Assembly (NCBI RefSeq): GCF_000785435.2
Contig: NZ_JTDB02000013.1
Coordinates: forward strand, 62,001-126,000
Reading direction: 5' to 3'
Length of the DNA: 64,000 nucleotides
DNA from: Paraburkholderia sacchari
GTDB lineage: Bacteria; Pseudomonadota; Gammaproteobacteria; Burkholderiales; Burkholderiaceae
In this document: one piece after another, positions 50,558 to 57,874 of the stretch
How positions within the stretch are numbered: the first letter of the stretch is position 1
Layout of the letters: each line of letters starts with the position of its first letter
Made by a program: the position numbers and the translations under genes
Notes under the pieces: model-generated
What the model saw: only the letters and a program-made list of their open reading frames with translations
What the model was told of the DNA's origin: nothing
Database searches by the model: none

Positions 50558-51346
50558 GTGAGCGACCCACAACAAACACAAGACGAGGGCACTGAAGAGA
50601 CCTTCATCTCGCACCTCGTCGAACTGCGCGACCGCATCATTCGCGCGGGCATTGCCGTGATCGTCGTGTTCGTCGGGCTCGTGTACTGGGCGCCGGACAT
50701 CTTCAGGCTGCTCGCCCGCCCGCTGATGCAGAACCTGCCGCGCGACGGCAAGATGATCGTCACCGACGTGACCGGCTCGTTCTTCGTGCCAATGAAGGTG
50801 ACGATGCTGGTTGCCTTCGTGATTGCGCTGCCATTCGTGCTTTACCAAATCTGGGCGTTCGTCGCGCCAGGCCTTTACCAGCACGAAAAGAAGCTGGTCG
50901 CGCCGCTGGTGGGGAGCAGCTACACGCTGTTCCTGTGCGGCATGGCGTTCGCGTATTTCGTCGTGTTTCCCACCATCTTCCGGGTGATGGCGCATTACAA
51001 CGCGCCGCTCGGTGCGGAGATGACGACGGATATCGACAATTACCTGAGCTTCGTGCTCACGATGTTCATCGCTTTTGGCGTGACCTTCGAGGTGCCGATC
51101 ATCGTCGTGCTGCTCGTGCGCATGGGCGTGCTGACGGTGAAGAAGCTCAAGGAGATTCGTCCTTATGTGATCGTTGGGGCGTTCATCGTTGCCGCGGTTG
51201 TCACGCCGCCGGACGTGTTCTCGCAGCTTATTCTGGCGGTGCCGCTGATCGTGCTGTATGAAGCGGGGATTATCGCGGCGCGGCTGTTCATCGGGACCGG
51301 CGAGAAGAGCGCCACCGACGAGAGCGAGGCCGCGAACGAGTCCTAA
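50558..51346 (+). CDS. tatC: Twin-arginine translocase subunit TatC
   Basis: A 262-residue protein with six transmembrane helices that recognises the RR signal peptide. Motifs: FISHLVELRDRIIRA, FFVPMKVTMLVAFVIALPFVLYQIWAFVAPGLYQHEKK, FGVTFEVPIIVVLLVRMG, VIVGAFIVAAVVTPPDVFSQLILAVPLIVLYE. Start is GTG at 50558 (MSDPQQTQDEG). Last gene of tatABC. Confidence 0.97.
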   Translation: MSDPQQTQDEGTEETFISHLVELRDRIIRAGIAVIVVFVGLVYWAPDIFRLLARPLMQNLPRDGKMIVTDVTGSFFVPMKVTMLVAFVIALPFVLYQIWAFVAPGLYQHEKKLVAPLVGSSYTLFLCGMAFAYFVVFPTIFRVMAHYNAPLGAEMTTDIDNYLSFVLTMFIAFGVTFEVPIIVVLLVRMGVLTVKKLKEIRPYVIVGAFIVAAVVTPPDVFSQLILAVPLIVLYEAGIIAARLFIGTGEKSATDESEAANES

Positions 51347-51361
51347 GCCAGTCACGAAGCA

Positions 51362-51408
51362 AGAAAGAAAGGCCGCGAACGGGAACGTTTCGCGGCCTTT
51401 TTCTTGCG
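51362..51408. terminator. Bidirectional terminator between tatC and the DegS-like gene
   Basis: AAAGGCCGCGAA and TTCGCGGCCTTT form a 12-base stem around a loop of about eight bases, with A-rich and T-rich flanks (AAGAAAGAAA / TTTTTCTT). It can stop transcription from both converging genes. Confidence 0.9.
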
Positions 51409-51430
51409 CTTGCCGGTTCAGTGCGGGCCG

Positions 51431-52645
51431 TCAACCGCCTTCGTCGTCGCCTTCGTCGTCCTGATTCTGCTGCTTGGGCGGCGGCGGGCGCTTGCCAATC
51501 GTCACGTTCAGGTCCATGTCCTTGTTCTTGCGCACGAGGTGAACCTTGGCGGCGGTGCCCGGCTTGATCTGCGCAATGACGTTCAACAGGCGCGTGGTGT
51601 CGGTGATGTCTTCTCCGTTCACCGTGGTCAGGACGTCGCCGGGCTTGATGCCGGCCTTGTCGGCGGGGCCGCCCTGGAGCACGCCCGCGACGATCGTGCC
51701 TTGCTTCTGGTTCAGCCCGAACGACTCGGCGATCTCGGGCGTCACGTCCTGCGGCTCCACGCCGATCCAGCCGCGCGTGACCGTGCCCGTCGTGATGATG
51801 CTCTCCAGCACGCTGCGCGCCGTGGAGACGGGGATGGCGAAACCGATGCCGAGCGAGCCCCCCGAGCGCGAATAAATGGCCGTGTTGATGCCGAGCAGGT
51901 TGCCGTTCGCGTCGACGAGCGCGCCGCCCGAGTTGCCCGGATTGATGGGCGCATCGGTCTGGATGAAGTTCTCGAACGTGTTGATGCCAAGATGGTTGCG
52001 CCCGAGCGCGCTGATGATGCCCATCGTGACCGTCTGGCCCACGCCGAACGGGTTGCCGATGGCGAGCACGACATCGCCCACGCGCGCCTGGTCCATGCGC
52101 CCGAGCGTGATGGTGGGCAGGTTCGGCAGATTGATCTTGAGCACGGCGATATCGGTTTCCGGATCGATGCCGATCACCTTCGCATTGGTGGTGCGGCCGT
52201 CGGAAAGCGCGATTTCGATCTGATCCGCGCCGTCGATCACGTGCTGGTTCGTTAGAATGTAACCGTCCGGACTGACAATCACACCCGAACCGAGGTTCGC
52301 GGCGGGCTGTTCCTGCTGCTTACGGTTGGTATTGGGTTTGCCGAAGAAGTAGCGAAATAGCGGGTCGTTCTGGCGCGGATCGGGCGGCAGCGACCCGTCC
52401 TTGCTCGAGAACACGTTGACGACCGCGGGCATCGCCTTCTGGGCCGCATCCGCATAGGAGCTCTGCGCGGGACCGCCGCCGATGCCCGGCGCCACTTCCC
52501 GCAATGCGACGATCGGCTCCGCGAGCTGCTTGCCGAGTTGCCCCTGGTGCTGGAGCCATTGCGGCTTGAGCGTCGCGATGATGAACATCAACGCCAGCAG
52601 GACCGTCACCGCCTGGGCGAAGAACAGCCAAAAGCGTCTAAGCAT
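51431..52645 (-). CDS. Membrane-anchored periplasmic serine protease, DegS-like
   Basis: A 404-residue HtrA-family protease. One N-terminal membrane helix (about 8-26), a chymotrypsin-like domain with catalytic His in ILTNQHVI, Asp in DPETDIAVLKI and Ser in PINPGNSGGALVD, and a single PDZ domain (about 285-375, RGWIGVEPQDVTPEIAE). One PDZ plus an uncleaved anchor fits the DegS/HhoB type that senses envelope stress and starts sigma-E activation; that role is inferred. It ends in a Pro- and Asp/Glu-rich tail (about 388-404). Confidence 0.9.
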   Translation of the reverse strand: MLRRFWLFFAQAVTVLLALMFIIATLKPQWLQHQGQLGKQLAEPIVALREVAPGIGGGPAQSSYADAAQKAMPAVVNVFSSKDGSLPPDPRQNDPLFRYFFGKPNTNRKQQEQPAANLGSGVIVSPDGYILTNQHVIDGADQIEIALSDGRTTNAKVIGIDPETDIAVLKINLPNLPTITLGRMDQARVGDVVLAIGNPFGVGQTVTMGIISALGRNHLGINTFENFIQTDAPINPGNSGGALVDANGNLLGINTAIYSRSGGSLGIGFAIPVSTARSVLESIITTGTVTRGWIGVEPQDVTPEIAESFGLNQKQGTIVAGVLQGGPADKAGIKPGDVLTTVNGEDITDTTRLLNVIAQIKPGTAAKVHLVRKNKDMDLNVTIGKRPPPPKQQNQDDEGDDEGG

Positions 52646-52664
52646 CTGAAGATTAGAGGATTAT

Positions 52665-53411
52665 ATGGATCGGATCGAACTGGAATTGTATCTGAACAAT
52701 CTTCTGGAATCCGCGCGGTTCAAGGACTACTGCCCGAATGGCTTGCAAGTGGAAGGGCGGCGTCGCGTGGAGAAGATCGCGACCGGCGTGACTGCCTCGC
52801 TCGCCTTCCTCGAAGCCGCGCTGGAGTGGGGCGCCGACGCCGTGCTGGTCCACCACGGCTACTTCTGGCGCAATGAGGCGCCGCAGATCACGGGACGCAA
52901 GCACCGCCGCCTCAAGGCGCTTCTGGCGAACGATCTCAATCTCTTCGCCTACCATCTGCCGCTCGACAGCCACCCTGAACTGGGCAATAACGCGCAGTTG
53001 GGCGCCAAGCTCGGCTGGATCGGCGAAAAACGCTTCGGCGACCAGGATCTGGGGTGGATGACCACGCTGCCCATGCCCATCACGCTCGCGCATTTCTCGG
53101 CGCAAGTCGAGCAGACGCTCGGCCGCGCGCCGCTCGTGCTCGGCGACCCCGACTGGGAACTGCGCCATGTGGCCTGGTGCACCGGCGCGGCGCAAGGCTA
53201 CTTCGACGCGGCGATCGACGCGGGCGCCGATGTCTTCCTGACCGGCGAGATCTCGGAGCCCACGACTCACACCGCGGCCGAAAGCGGTGTGGCGTTCCTT
53301 GCCGCAGGCCACCACGCCACTGAGCGCTTTGGCGTGCAGGCAGTCGGCGCGCACCTTGCCGAGGCATTCGACATCGAGCATCTCTTTATCGACATCCACA
53401 ATCCGGTCTAG
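52665..53411 (+). CDS. Nif3-like dinuclear metal hydrolase (YbgI family)
   Basis: A 248-residue NIF3 protein. Metal-binding motifs HHGYFWRNE (two His), LPLDSHPELGNN and the C-terminal GHHATERFGVQAVG are present. The DYCPNGLQVEGR start is typical. Often annotated as GTP cyclohydrolase 1 type 2, but the physiological reaction is uncertain. It is divergent from the DegS-like gene with only a 19-base gap, so the promoters must overlap the neighbouring 5' ends. Confidence 0.9.
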   Translation: MDRIELELYLNNLLESARFKDYCPNGLQVEGRRRVEKIATGVTASLAFLEAALEWGADAVLVHHGYFWRNEAPQITGRKHRRLKALLANDLNLFAYHLPLDSHPELGNNAQLGAKLGWIGEKRFGDQDLGWMTTLPMPITLAHFSAQVEQTLGRAPLVLGDPDWELRHVAWCTGAAQGYFDAAIDAGADVFLTGEISEPTTHTAAESGVAFLAAGHHATERFGVQAVGAHLAEAFDIEHLFIDIHNPV

Positions 53412-53583
53412 CCAGAAAATGGCCCCATTTTCTGGGGGAAAACCCCGAGTTATCAAGGACTTCGCACGGTTTTTGGAGCACGCCTCTTGTAAATGCCAAC
53501 TCCATTCGAGCAAACTAGCGTTCGGCAGCACCGCGGGTTTGCTGGCGTGACGGATAAATCCAACTCAGAAGTGGGGCGATGTG

Positions 53584-54204
53584 ATGCGAGACAATGAGAA
53601 CGACCGCGTCGACGGCAGCCGCCGTACCTGGCTGATTGCGACGTCCGTAGCAAGTGGCATTGGAGGCGTAGCCACTGTCGTACCTTTCGTAGCTTCGTTT
53701 GCACCATCCGAAAAAGCCCGCGCGGCCGGCGCGCCGGTTGAAGTCGACATCAGCGGACTCGAAGCCGGCACGATGATGACCGTGGCGTGGCGCGGCAAGC
53801 CCGTGTGGATCCTCAAGCGCACCGAGCGCATGATGGCCGACTGCAAGAAGGCTGATCCCGAGCTGGCGGACCCTCACTCCGAGCATCCTTTCTCGATGCC
53901 GCTGCCAGACTACTGCAATAACGAGTACCGCTCGCGCGCCGAGCATCAGAACATTCTCGTGGCCGTTGCCGTGTGTACCCATCTGGGCTGCACGCCCACG
54001 CCGCGCTTCCAGGAAGGCCCGCAGGCCAACCTGCCCGACGACTGGCCCGGCGGCTTCCTGTGCCCGTGCCACGGCTCCACCTACGATCTCGCCGGCCGCG
54101 TGTTCAAGAACAAGCCCGCGCCGCAGAACCTCGACATCCCCCGGTACATGTTCACGTCTCCGACGCGGATCGTGATCGGCAAGGACGAGAAAGGAGAAGC
54201 GTAA
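53584..54204 (+). CDS. petA: Ubiquinol-cytochrome c reductase Rieske iron-sulfur subunit
   Basis: A 206-residue 2Fe-2S protein of the bc1 complex. A Tat-like start (SRRTWLIATSVASGIGGVATVVPFVASF, twin Arg) forms the membrane anchor. Cluster ligands are CTHLGC and CPCHGS. tatABC is a few kb upstream, and Rieske proteins need Tat. Start ATG at 53584 (a GTG codon precedes it). The stop overlaps petB by one base. Confidence 0.96.
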   Translation: MRDNENDRVDGSRRTWLIATSVASGIGGVATVVPFVASFAPSEKARAAGAPVEVDISGLEAGTMMTVAWRGKPVWILKRTERMMADCKKADPELADPHSEHPFSMPLPDYCNNEYRSRAEHQNILVAVAVCTHLGCTPTPRFQEGPQANLPDDWPGGFLCPCHGSTYDLAGRVFKNKPAPQNLDIPRYMFTSPTRIVIGKDEKGEA

Positions 54205-55604
54205 TGGCGACGACGGGACACGACAAAGAAGTCACAACGACGGGCGCTTCTTCGGGACTCGTCGGCTGGATCGACAAGCGCTTTCCAATGACGTCGACCT
54301 GGAAAGCGCATCTGTCCGAGTACTACGCGCCGAAGAACTTCAACTTCTGGTACTTCTTCGGCTCGCTCGCGCTGCTGGTGTTGGTGAACCAGATCGTCAC
54401 CGGCATCTTCCTCACCATGAACTACAAACCCGACGCGACGCTCGCGTTCGCGTCGGTCGAGTACATCATGCGCGAGGTGCCGTGGGGCTGGCTGATCCGA
54501 TACATGCATTCCACCGGTGCATCGATGTTCTTCGTGGTCGTGTATCTGCACATGTTCCGCGGGCTGCTGTACGGTTCTTACCGCAAGCCGCGCGAACTCG
54601 TCTGGATCTTCGGCTGCGCGATCTTCCTGTGCCTGATGGCCGAAGCGTTCTTCGGCTATCTGCTGCCGTGGGGCCAGATGTCGTTCTGGGGCGCGCAGGT
54701 GATCGTGAACCTGTTCTCGGCGATTCCTTTCATCGGCCCGGACCTGTCGCTCTGGATCCGCGGCGACTACGTAGTCTCCGATGTCACGCTCAACCGCTTC
54801 TTCGCATTCCACGTGATTGCGATTCCGCTCGTGCTGATCGGGCTCGTAGTCGCGCATATCGTGGCGCTGCATGAAGTGGGCTCGAACAACCCCGATGGCG
54901 TCGAGATCAAGGAGAAAAAGGACGCGAACGGCATTCCGCTCGACGGCATTCCGTTCCATCCGTACTACTCCGTGCACGACTTCATGGGCGTGTGCATCTT
55001 CCTGATGATCTTCGCTGCGATCGTGTTCTTCGCGCCGGAGATGGGCGGGTACTTCCTCGAAGCCAACAACTTCGTGCCGGCCAACTCGCTGCAGACGCCG
55101 CCCGAGATCGCGCCTGTCTGGTACTTCACCGCGTTCTACGCGATGCTGCGCGCCACGACGGACCCGTTCAAGATCGTGCTGATGATCGTGATCGCGCTGC
55201 TCGGCCTGCTTGCGCTGTTGCGCGCACGTGGCAAGTGGCGGGCGGGCCTGCCGGTGCTGGCGATCCTCGTGATCCTGGCGATGCACTTCACCGAGTCGAA
55301 GTTCTGGGGCGTCGTGGTGATGGGCACGGCGGTCGTTTCGCTCTTCTTCCTGCCGTGGCTCGACCGCGCGCCGGTGAAGTCGATTCGCTACCGGCCGCTG
55401 TTCCACAAAGTCTTTCTCGCGATCTTCGTGTTCGCGTTCCTGACGCTCGGATTCCTCGGAACCCGGCCGCCCTCGCCGGCAGCGACGCTGATCGCCCAGA
55501 TCTGCGCGCTCGTCTATTTCGCGTTTTTCCTCGGCATGCCGTTCTGGACGACGCTTGGCACCTTCAAGCAGCCGCCCGAGCGCGTGCGGTTCAAGCCCCA
55601 TTAA
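54204..55604 (+). CDS. petB: Cytochrome b subunit of the bc1 complex
   Basis: A 466-residue integral membrane protein that binds hemes bL and bH and carries the quinol sites. Heme histidines lie in YMHSTGASMFFVVVYLHMFRGL and RFFAFHVIAIPLVLIGLVVAHIVALH; the Qo motif is PPEIAPVWYFTAFYAMLRA (PEW variant). The start at 54204 gives the usual N-terminus; codons upstream belong to petA in another frame. Confidence 0.97.
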   Translation: MATTGHDKEVTTTGASSGLVGWIDKRFPMTSTWKAHLSEYYAPKNFNFWYFFGSLALLVLVNQIVTGIFLTMNYKPDATLAFASVEYIMREVPWGWLIRYMHSTGASMFFVVVYLHMFRGLLYGSYRKPRELVWIFGCAIFLCLMAEAFFGYLLPWGQMSFWGAQVIVNLFSAIPFIGPDLSLWIRGDYVVSDVTLNRFFAFHVIAIPLVLIGLVVAHIVALHEVGSNNPDGVEIKEKKDANGIPLDGIPFHPYYSVHDFMGVCIFLMIFAAIVFFAPEMGGYFLEANNFVPANSLQTPPEIAPVWYFTAFYAMLRATTDPFKIVLMIVIALLGLLALLRARGKWRAGLPVLAILVILAMHFTESKFWGVVVMGTAVVSLFFLPWLDRAPVKSIRYRPLFHKVFLAIFVFAFLTLGFLGTRPPSPAATLIAQICALVYFAFFLGMPFWTTLGTFKQPPERVRFKPH

Positions 55605-55625
55605 TCAGCGAGCGAGGAAGACACG

Positions 55626-56411
55626 ATGATGAAATCTCTCTTTTCGACGCTCGCAAGGGCGACCGGCGCGGGCATTGCCGGAGTTGCGCTGGCATGCGCT
55701 CTGGGATTCGGGGTGGGATCGGCTGCGGCGCAGGAAAACATTCCGCTCGACCACGCACCCGATAACGGCGAAAATCTTGCTTCGCTGCAACATGGCGCGC
55801 AATTGTTTGTAAACTATTGCCTGAATTGCCATAGTGCGAACTTGATGCGCTACAGCCGGCTGGAAGCTATCGGCATCCCGCAGAAGCAAATCGAAGATAA
55901 TCTCCTTTTCACGACCGATAAAGTCGGCAACACGATGTCCATCGCGATGCGCCCGGACGACGCCAAGACGTGGTTCGGCGTGGCGCCGCCGGACCTCTCC
56001 GTGGAAGCGCGTGCGAAAGGACGCGACTGGCTGTACACGTATCTGCGCAGCTTCTATCGCGACGACACGCGGCCGACCGGCTGGAACAACCTGGCGTTCG
56101 AAAACGTGAGCATGCCCAACGTACTTTGGCAATTGCAGGGCGTGCGCACGGCGAAGTTCGAAGACATTGTGGAAGAGGAAACGGGGGAGAAGGTCCGCCG
56201 TTTTGTGGGGTACCAACAGGTCACACCAGGGAAGCTTTCGCCGGTAGATTATGATTCTGCCGTGGCCGACCTTGTTGCATACCTTGGCTGGATGGCCGAG
56301 CCGGAGCAGAAAACCCGCAAGCAGCTCGGGGTCTGGGTGCTCCTGTTCCTCGGCGTTCTGAGCTTTTTCGCGTGGCGACTGAACGCTGCGTACTGGAAAG
56401 ATATCAAATAA
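55626..56411 (+). CDS. petC: Cytochrome c1
   Basis: A 261-residue heme protein of the bc1 complex. A signal peptide (to about residue 35), heme site CLNCH, Met ligand region NVSMPNVLWQLQGV, and a C-terminal membrane anchor (about 238-254, LGVWVLLFLGVLSFFAW). It passes electrons from the Rieske protein to soluble cytochrome c. Third gene of petABC. Confidence 0.96.
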   Translation: MMKSLFSTLARATGAGIAGVALACALGFGVGSAAAQENIPLDHAPDNGENLASLQHGAQLFVNYCLNCHSANLMRYSRLEAIGIPQKQIEDNLLFTTDKVGNTMSIAMRPDDAKTWFGVAPPDLSVEARAKGRDWLYTYLRSFYRDDTRPTGWNNLAFENVSMPNVLWQLQGVRTAKFEDIVEEETGEKVRRFVGYQQVTPGKLSPVDYDSAVADLVAYLGWMAEPEQKTRKQLGVWVLLFLGVLSFFAWRLNAAYWKDIK

Positions 56412-56523
56412 TCACGTCCTGACCGACGTGGGCCGGTGCGACGAGACACCGCCTGATGGTTCAGCGACCGTCAGACGGTGTGTTGCCTGCCGGCCTTTTG
56501 GGTTTATTGAGGAAATGTAAATC

Positions 56524-57135
56524 ATGATGGTTCTGTACTCCGGCACTACCTGCCCGTTCTCCCAGCGCTGCCGGCTGGTGTTGTTCGAAAAGGGCATGGA
56601 CTTCGAAATCCGTGACGTCGACCTGTTCAACAAACCGGAAGACATCGCCGTGATGAATCCGTACGGTCAGGTGCCGATTCTGGTCGAGCGCGACCTGATT
56701 CTGTACGAATCGAACATCATCAACGAGTACATCGACGAGCGCTTCCCGCACCCGCAGCTGATGCCGGCCGATCCGGTCCAGCGCGCCCGCGCGCGCCTGT
56801 TCCTGCTCAACTTCGAGAAGGAACTGTTCGTGCACGTGAGCACGCTCGAAAACGAGAAGGGCAAGGCTGCCGAGAAGAATCACGAAAAGGCGCGCCTCGC
56901 GATCCGCGACCGCCTCACGCAGCTCGCGCCGATCTTCCTGAAGAACAAGTACATGCTGGGCGAAGAGTTCTCGATGCTCGACGTCGCGATCGCGCCGCTG
57001 CTGTGGCGCCTCGACCACTATGGCATCGAACTGTCGAAGAACGCCGCACCGCTCATGAAGTACGCCGAGCGTATCTTCAGCCGTCCGGCCTATATCGAAG
57101 CGCTGACGCCTTCGGAAAAGGTGATGCGCCGCTAA
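56524..57135 (+). CDS. sspA: Stringent starvation protein A
   Basis: A 203-residue glutathione-transferase fold without enzyme activity; SspA binds RNA polymerase and changes transcription during starvation and stress. Motifs: GTTCPFSQRCRLVLFEKGMDFEI, NPYGQVPILVERDLILYESNIINEYIDERFPHPQLMP. It follows petC and precedes sspB, a conserved order in beta- and gammaproteobacteria. The start at 56524 may be one Met upstream or downstream. Confidence 0.95.
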   Translation: MMVLYSGTTCPFSQRCRLVLFEKGMDFEIRDVDLFNKPEDIAVMNPYGQVPILVERDLILYESNIINEYIDERFPHPQLMPADPVQRARARLFLLNFEKELFVHVSTLENEKGKAAEKNHEKARLAIRDRLTQLAPIFLKNKYMLGEEFSMLDVAIAPLLWRLDHYGIELSKNAAPLMKYAERIFSRPAYIEALTPSEKVMRR

Positions 57136-57214
57136 GCCGGTGTTGTAACAGGAGGCGGCGGGTGCCGGGTGGTTGTTTGGCTGCCGGGTGCGCCGCCTTG
57201 TCAGAGGATTGTTG

Positions 57215-57712
57215 ATGCAAGAGATTTCCACCAAGCCGTATCTGCTGCGCGCGCTGTACGAGTGGTGCACCGACAACGGCTTCACGCCGCACATTGCGGT
57301 GCGAGTCGACAACCGCACGCGCGTGCCGCGCCAGTTCGTGCGTGACGGCGAGATCGTGCTGAACATCAGCTTCGAGGCCACGAGCCAGCTGCAGATGGGC
57401 AACGAGATGGTCGAGTTCCACGCCCGTTTTTCCGGCAAGTCGCACAAGATCGAGGTGCCCGTGTCGAACGTGCTCGCGATCTACGCGCGCGAGAACGGCC
57501 AGGGCATGGCGTTCCCGGTCGACGCGCCGCCGGGCGACGCCGATGACGTGCTGCCGTCCGCCCAGGAGCATGACGACGAAACGGCGCCAGTTGCTGCCGA
57601 TGCGGCGCGTGAAGCCGAGGCGCCGGAGCCGGCTGTGTCTGTCCCCGAAAAGGACAAAGGCGACGACAGCGCTGCGAAGGGTGGAAAGGGTCACCTCAAG
57701 ATCGTGAAATGA
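57215..57712 (+). CDS. sspB: ClpXP protease specificity-enhancing factor
   Basis: A 165-residue adaptor that delivers ssrA-tagged proteins to ClpXP. The folded domain (1-110) shows KPYLLRALYEWCTDNGFTPHIAV, RDGEIVLNISFEATSQLQMGNEMVEFHARF and IEVPVSNVLAIYARENGQGMAF. An acidic Ala/Glu linker ends in the ClpX-docking tail GKGHLKIVK. Start at 57215, with AGAGGA seven bases before. Confidence 0.96.
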   Translation: MQEISTKPYLLRALYEWCTDNGFTPHIAVRVDNRTRVPRQFVRDGEIVLNISFEATSQLQMGNEMVEFHARFSGKSHKIEVPVSNVLAIYARENGQGMAFPVDAPPGDADDVLPSAQEHDDETAPVAADAAREAEAPEPAVSVPEKDKGDDSAAKGGKGHLKIVK

Positions 57713-57730
57713 GGTAGAATCGCGGGCCAC

Positions 57731-57806
<76 letters not shown>

Positions 57807-57815
57807 AATGCATCG

Positions 57816-57852
57816 AAAAGGGTTATCGCTTCGTGAGCGGTAACCCTTTTTC
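57816..57852 (+). terminator. Terminator after tRNA-Thr
   Basis: AAAAGGGTTATCGCT / AGCGGTAACCCTTTTT form a long stem (one G-T pair) with a TCGTG loop and a T-run. It ends the sspB/tRNA transcription and faces the methyltransferase gene on minus. Confidence 0.9.
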
Positions 57853-57874
57853 GTTTTGGGTGTGGATCGAGGCG

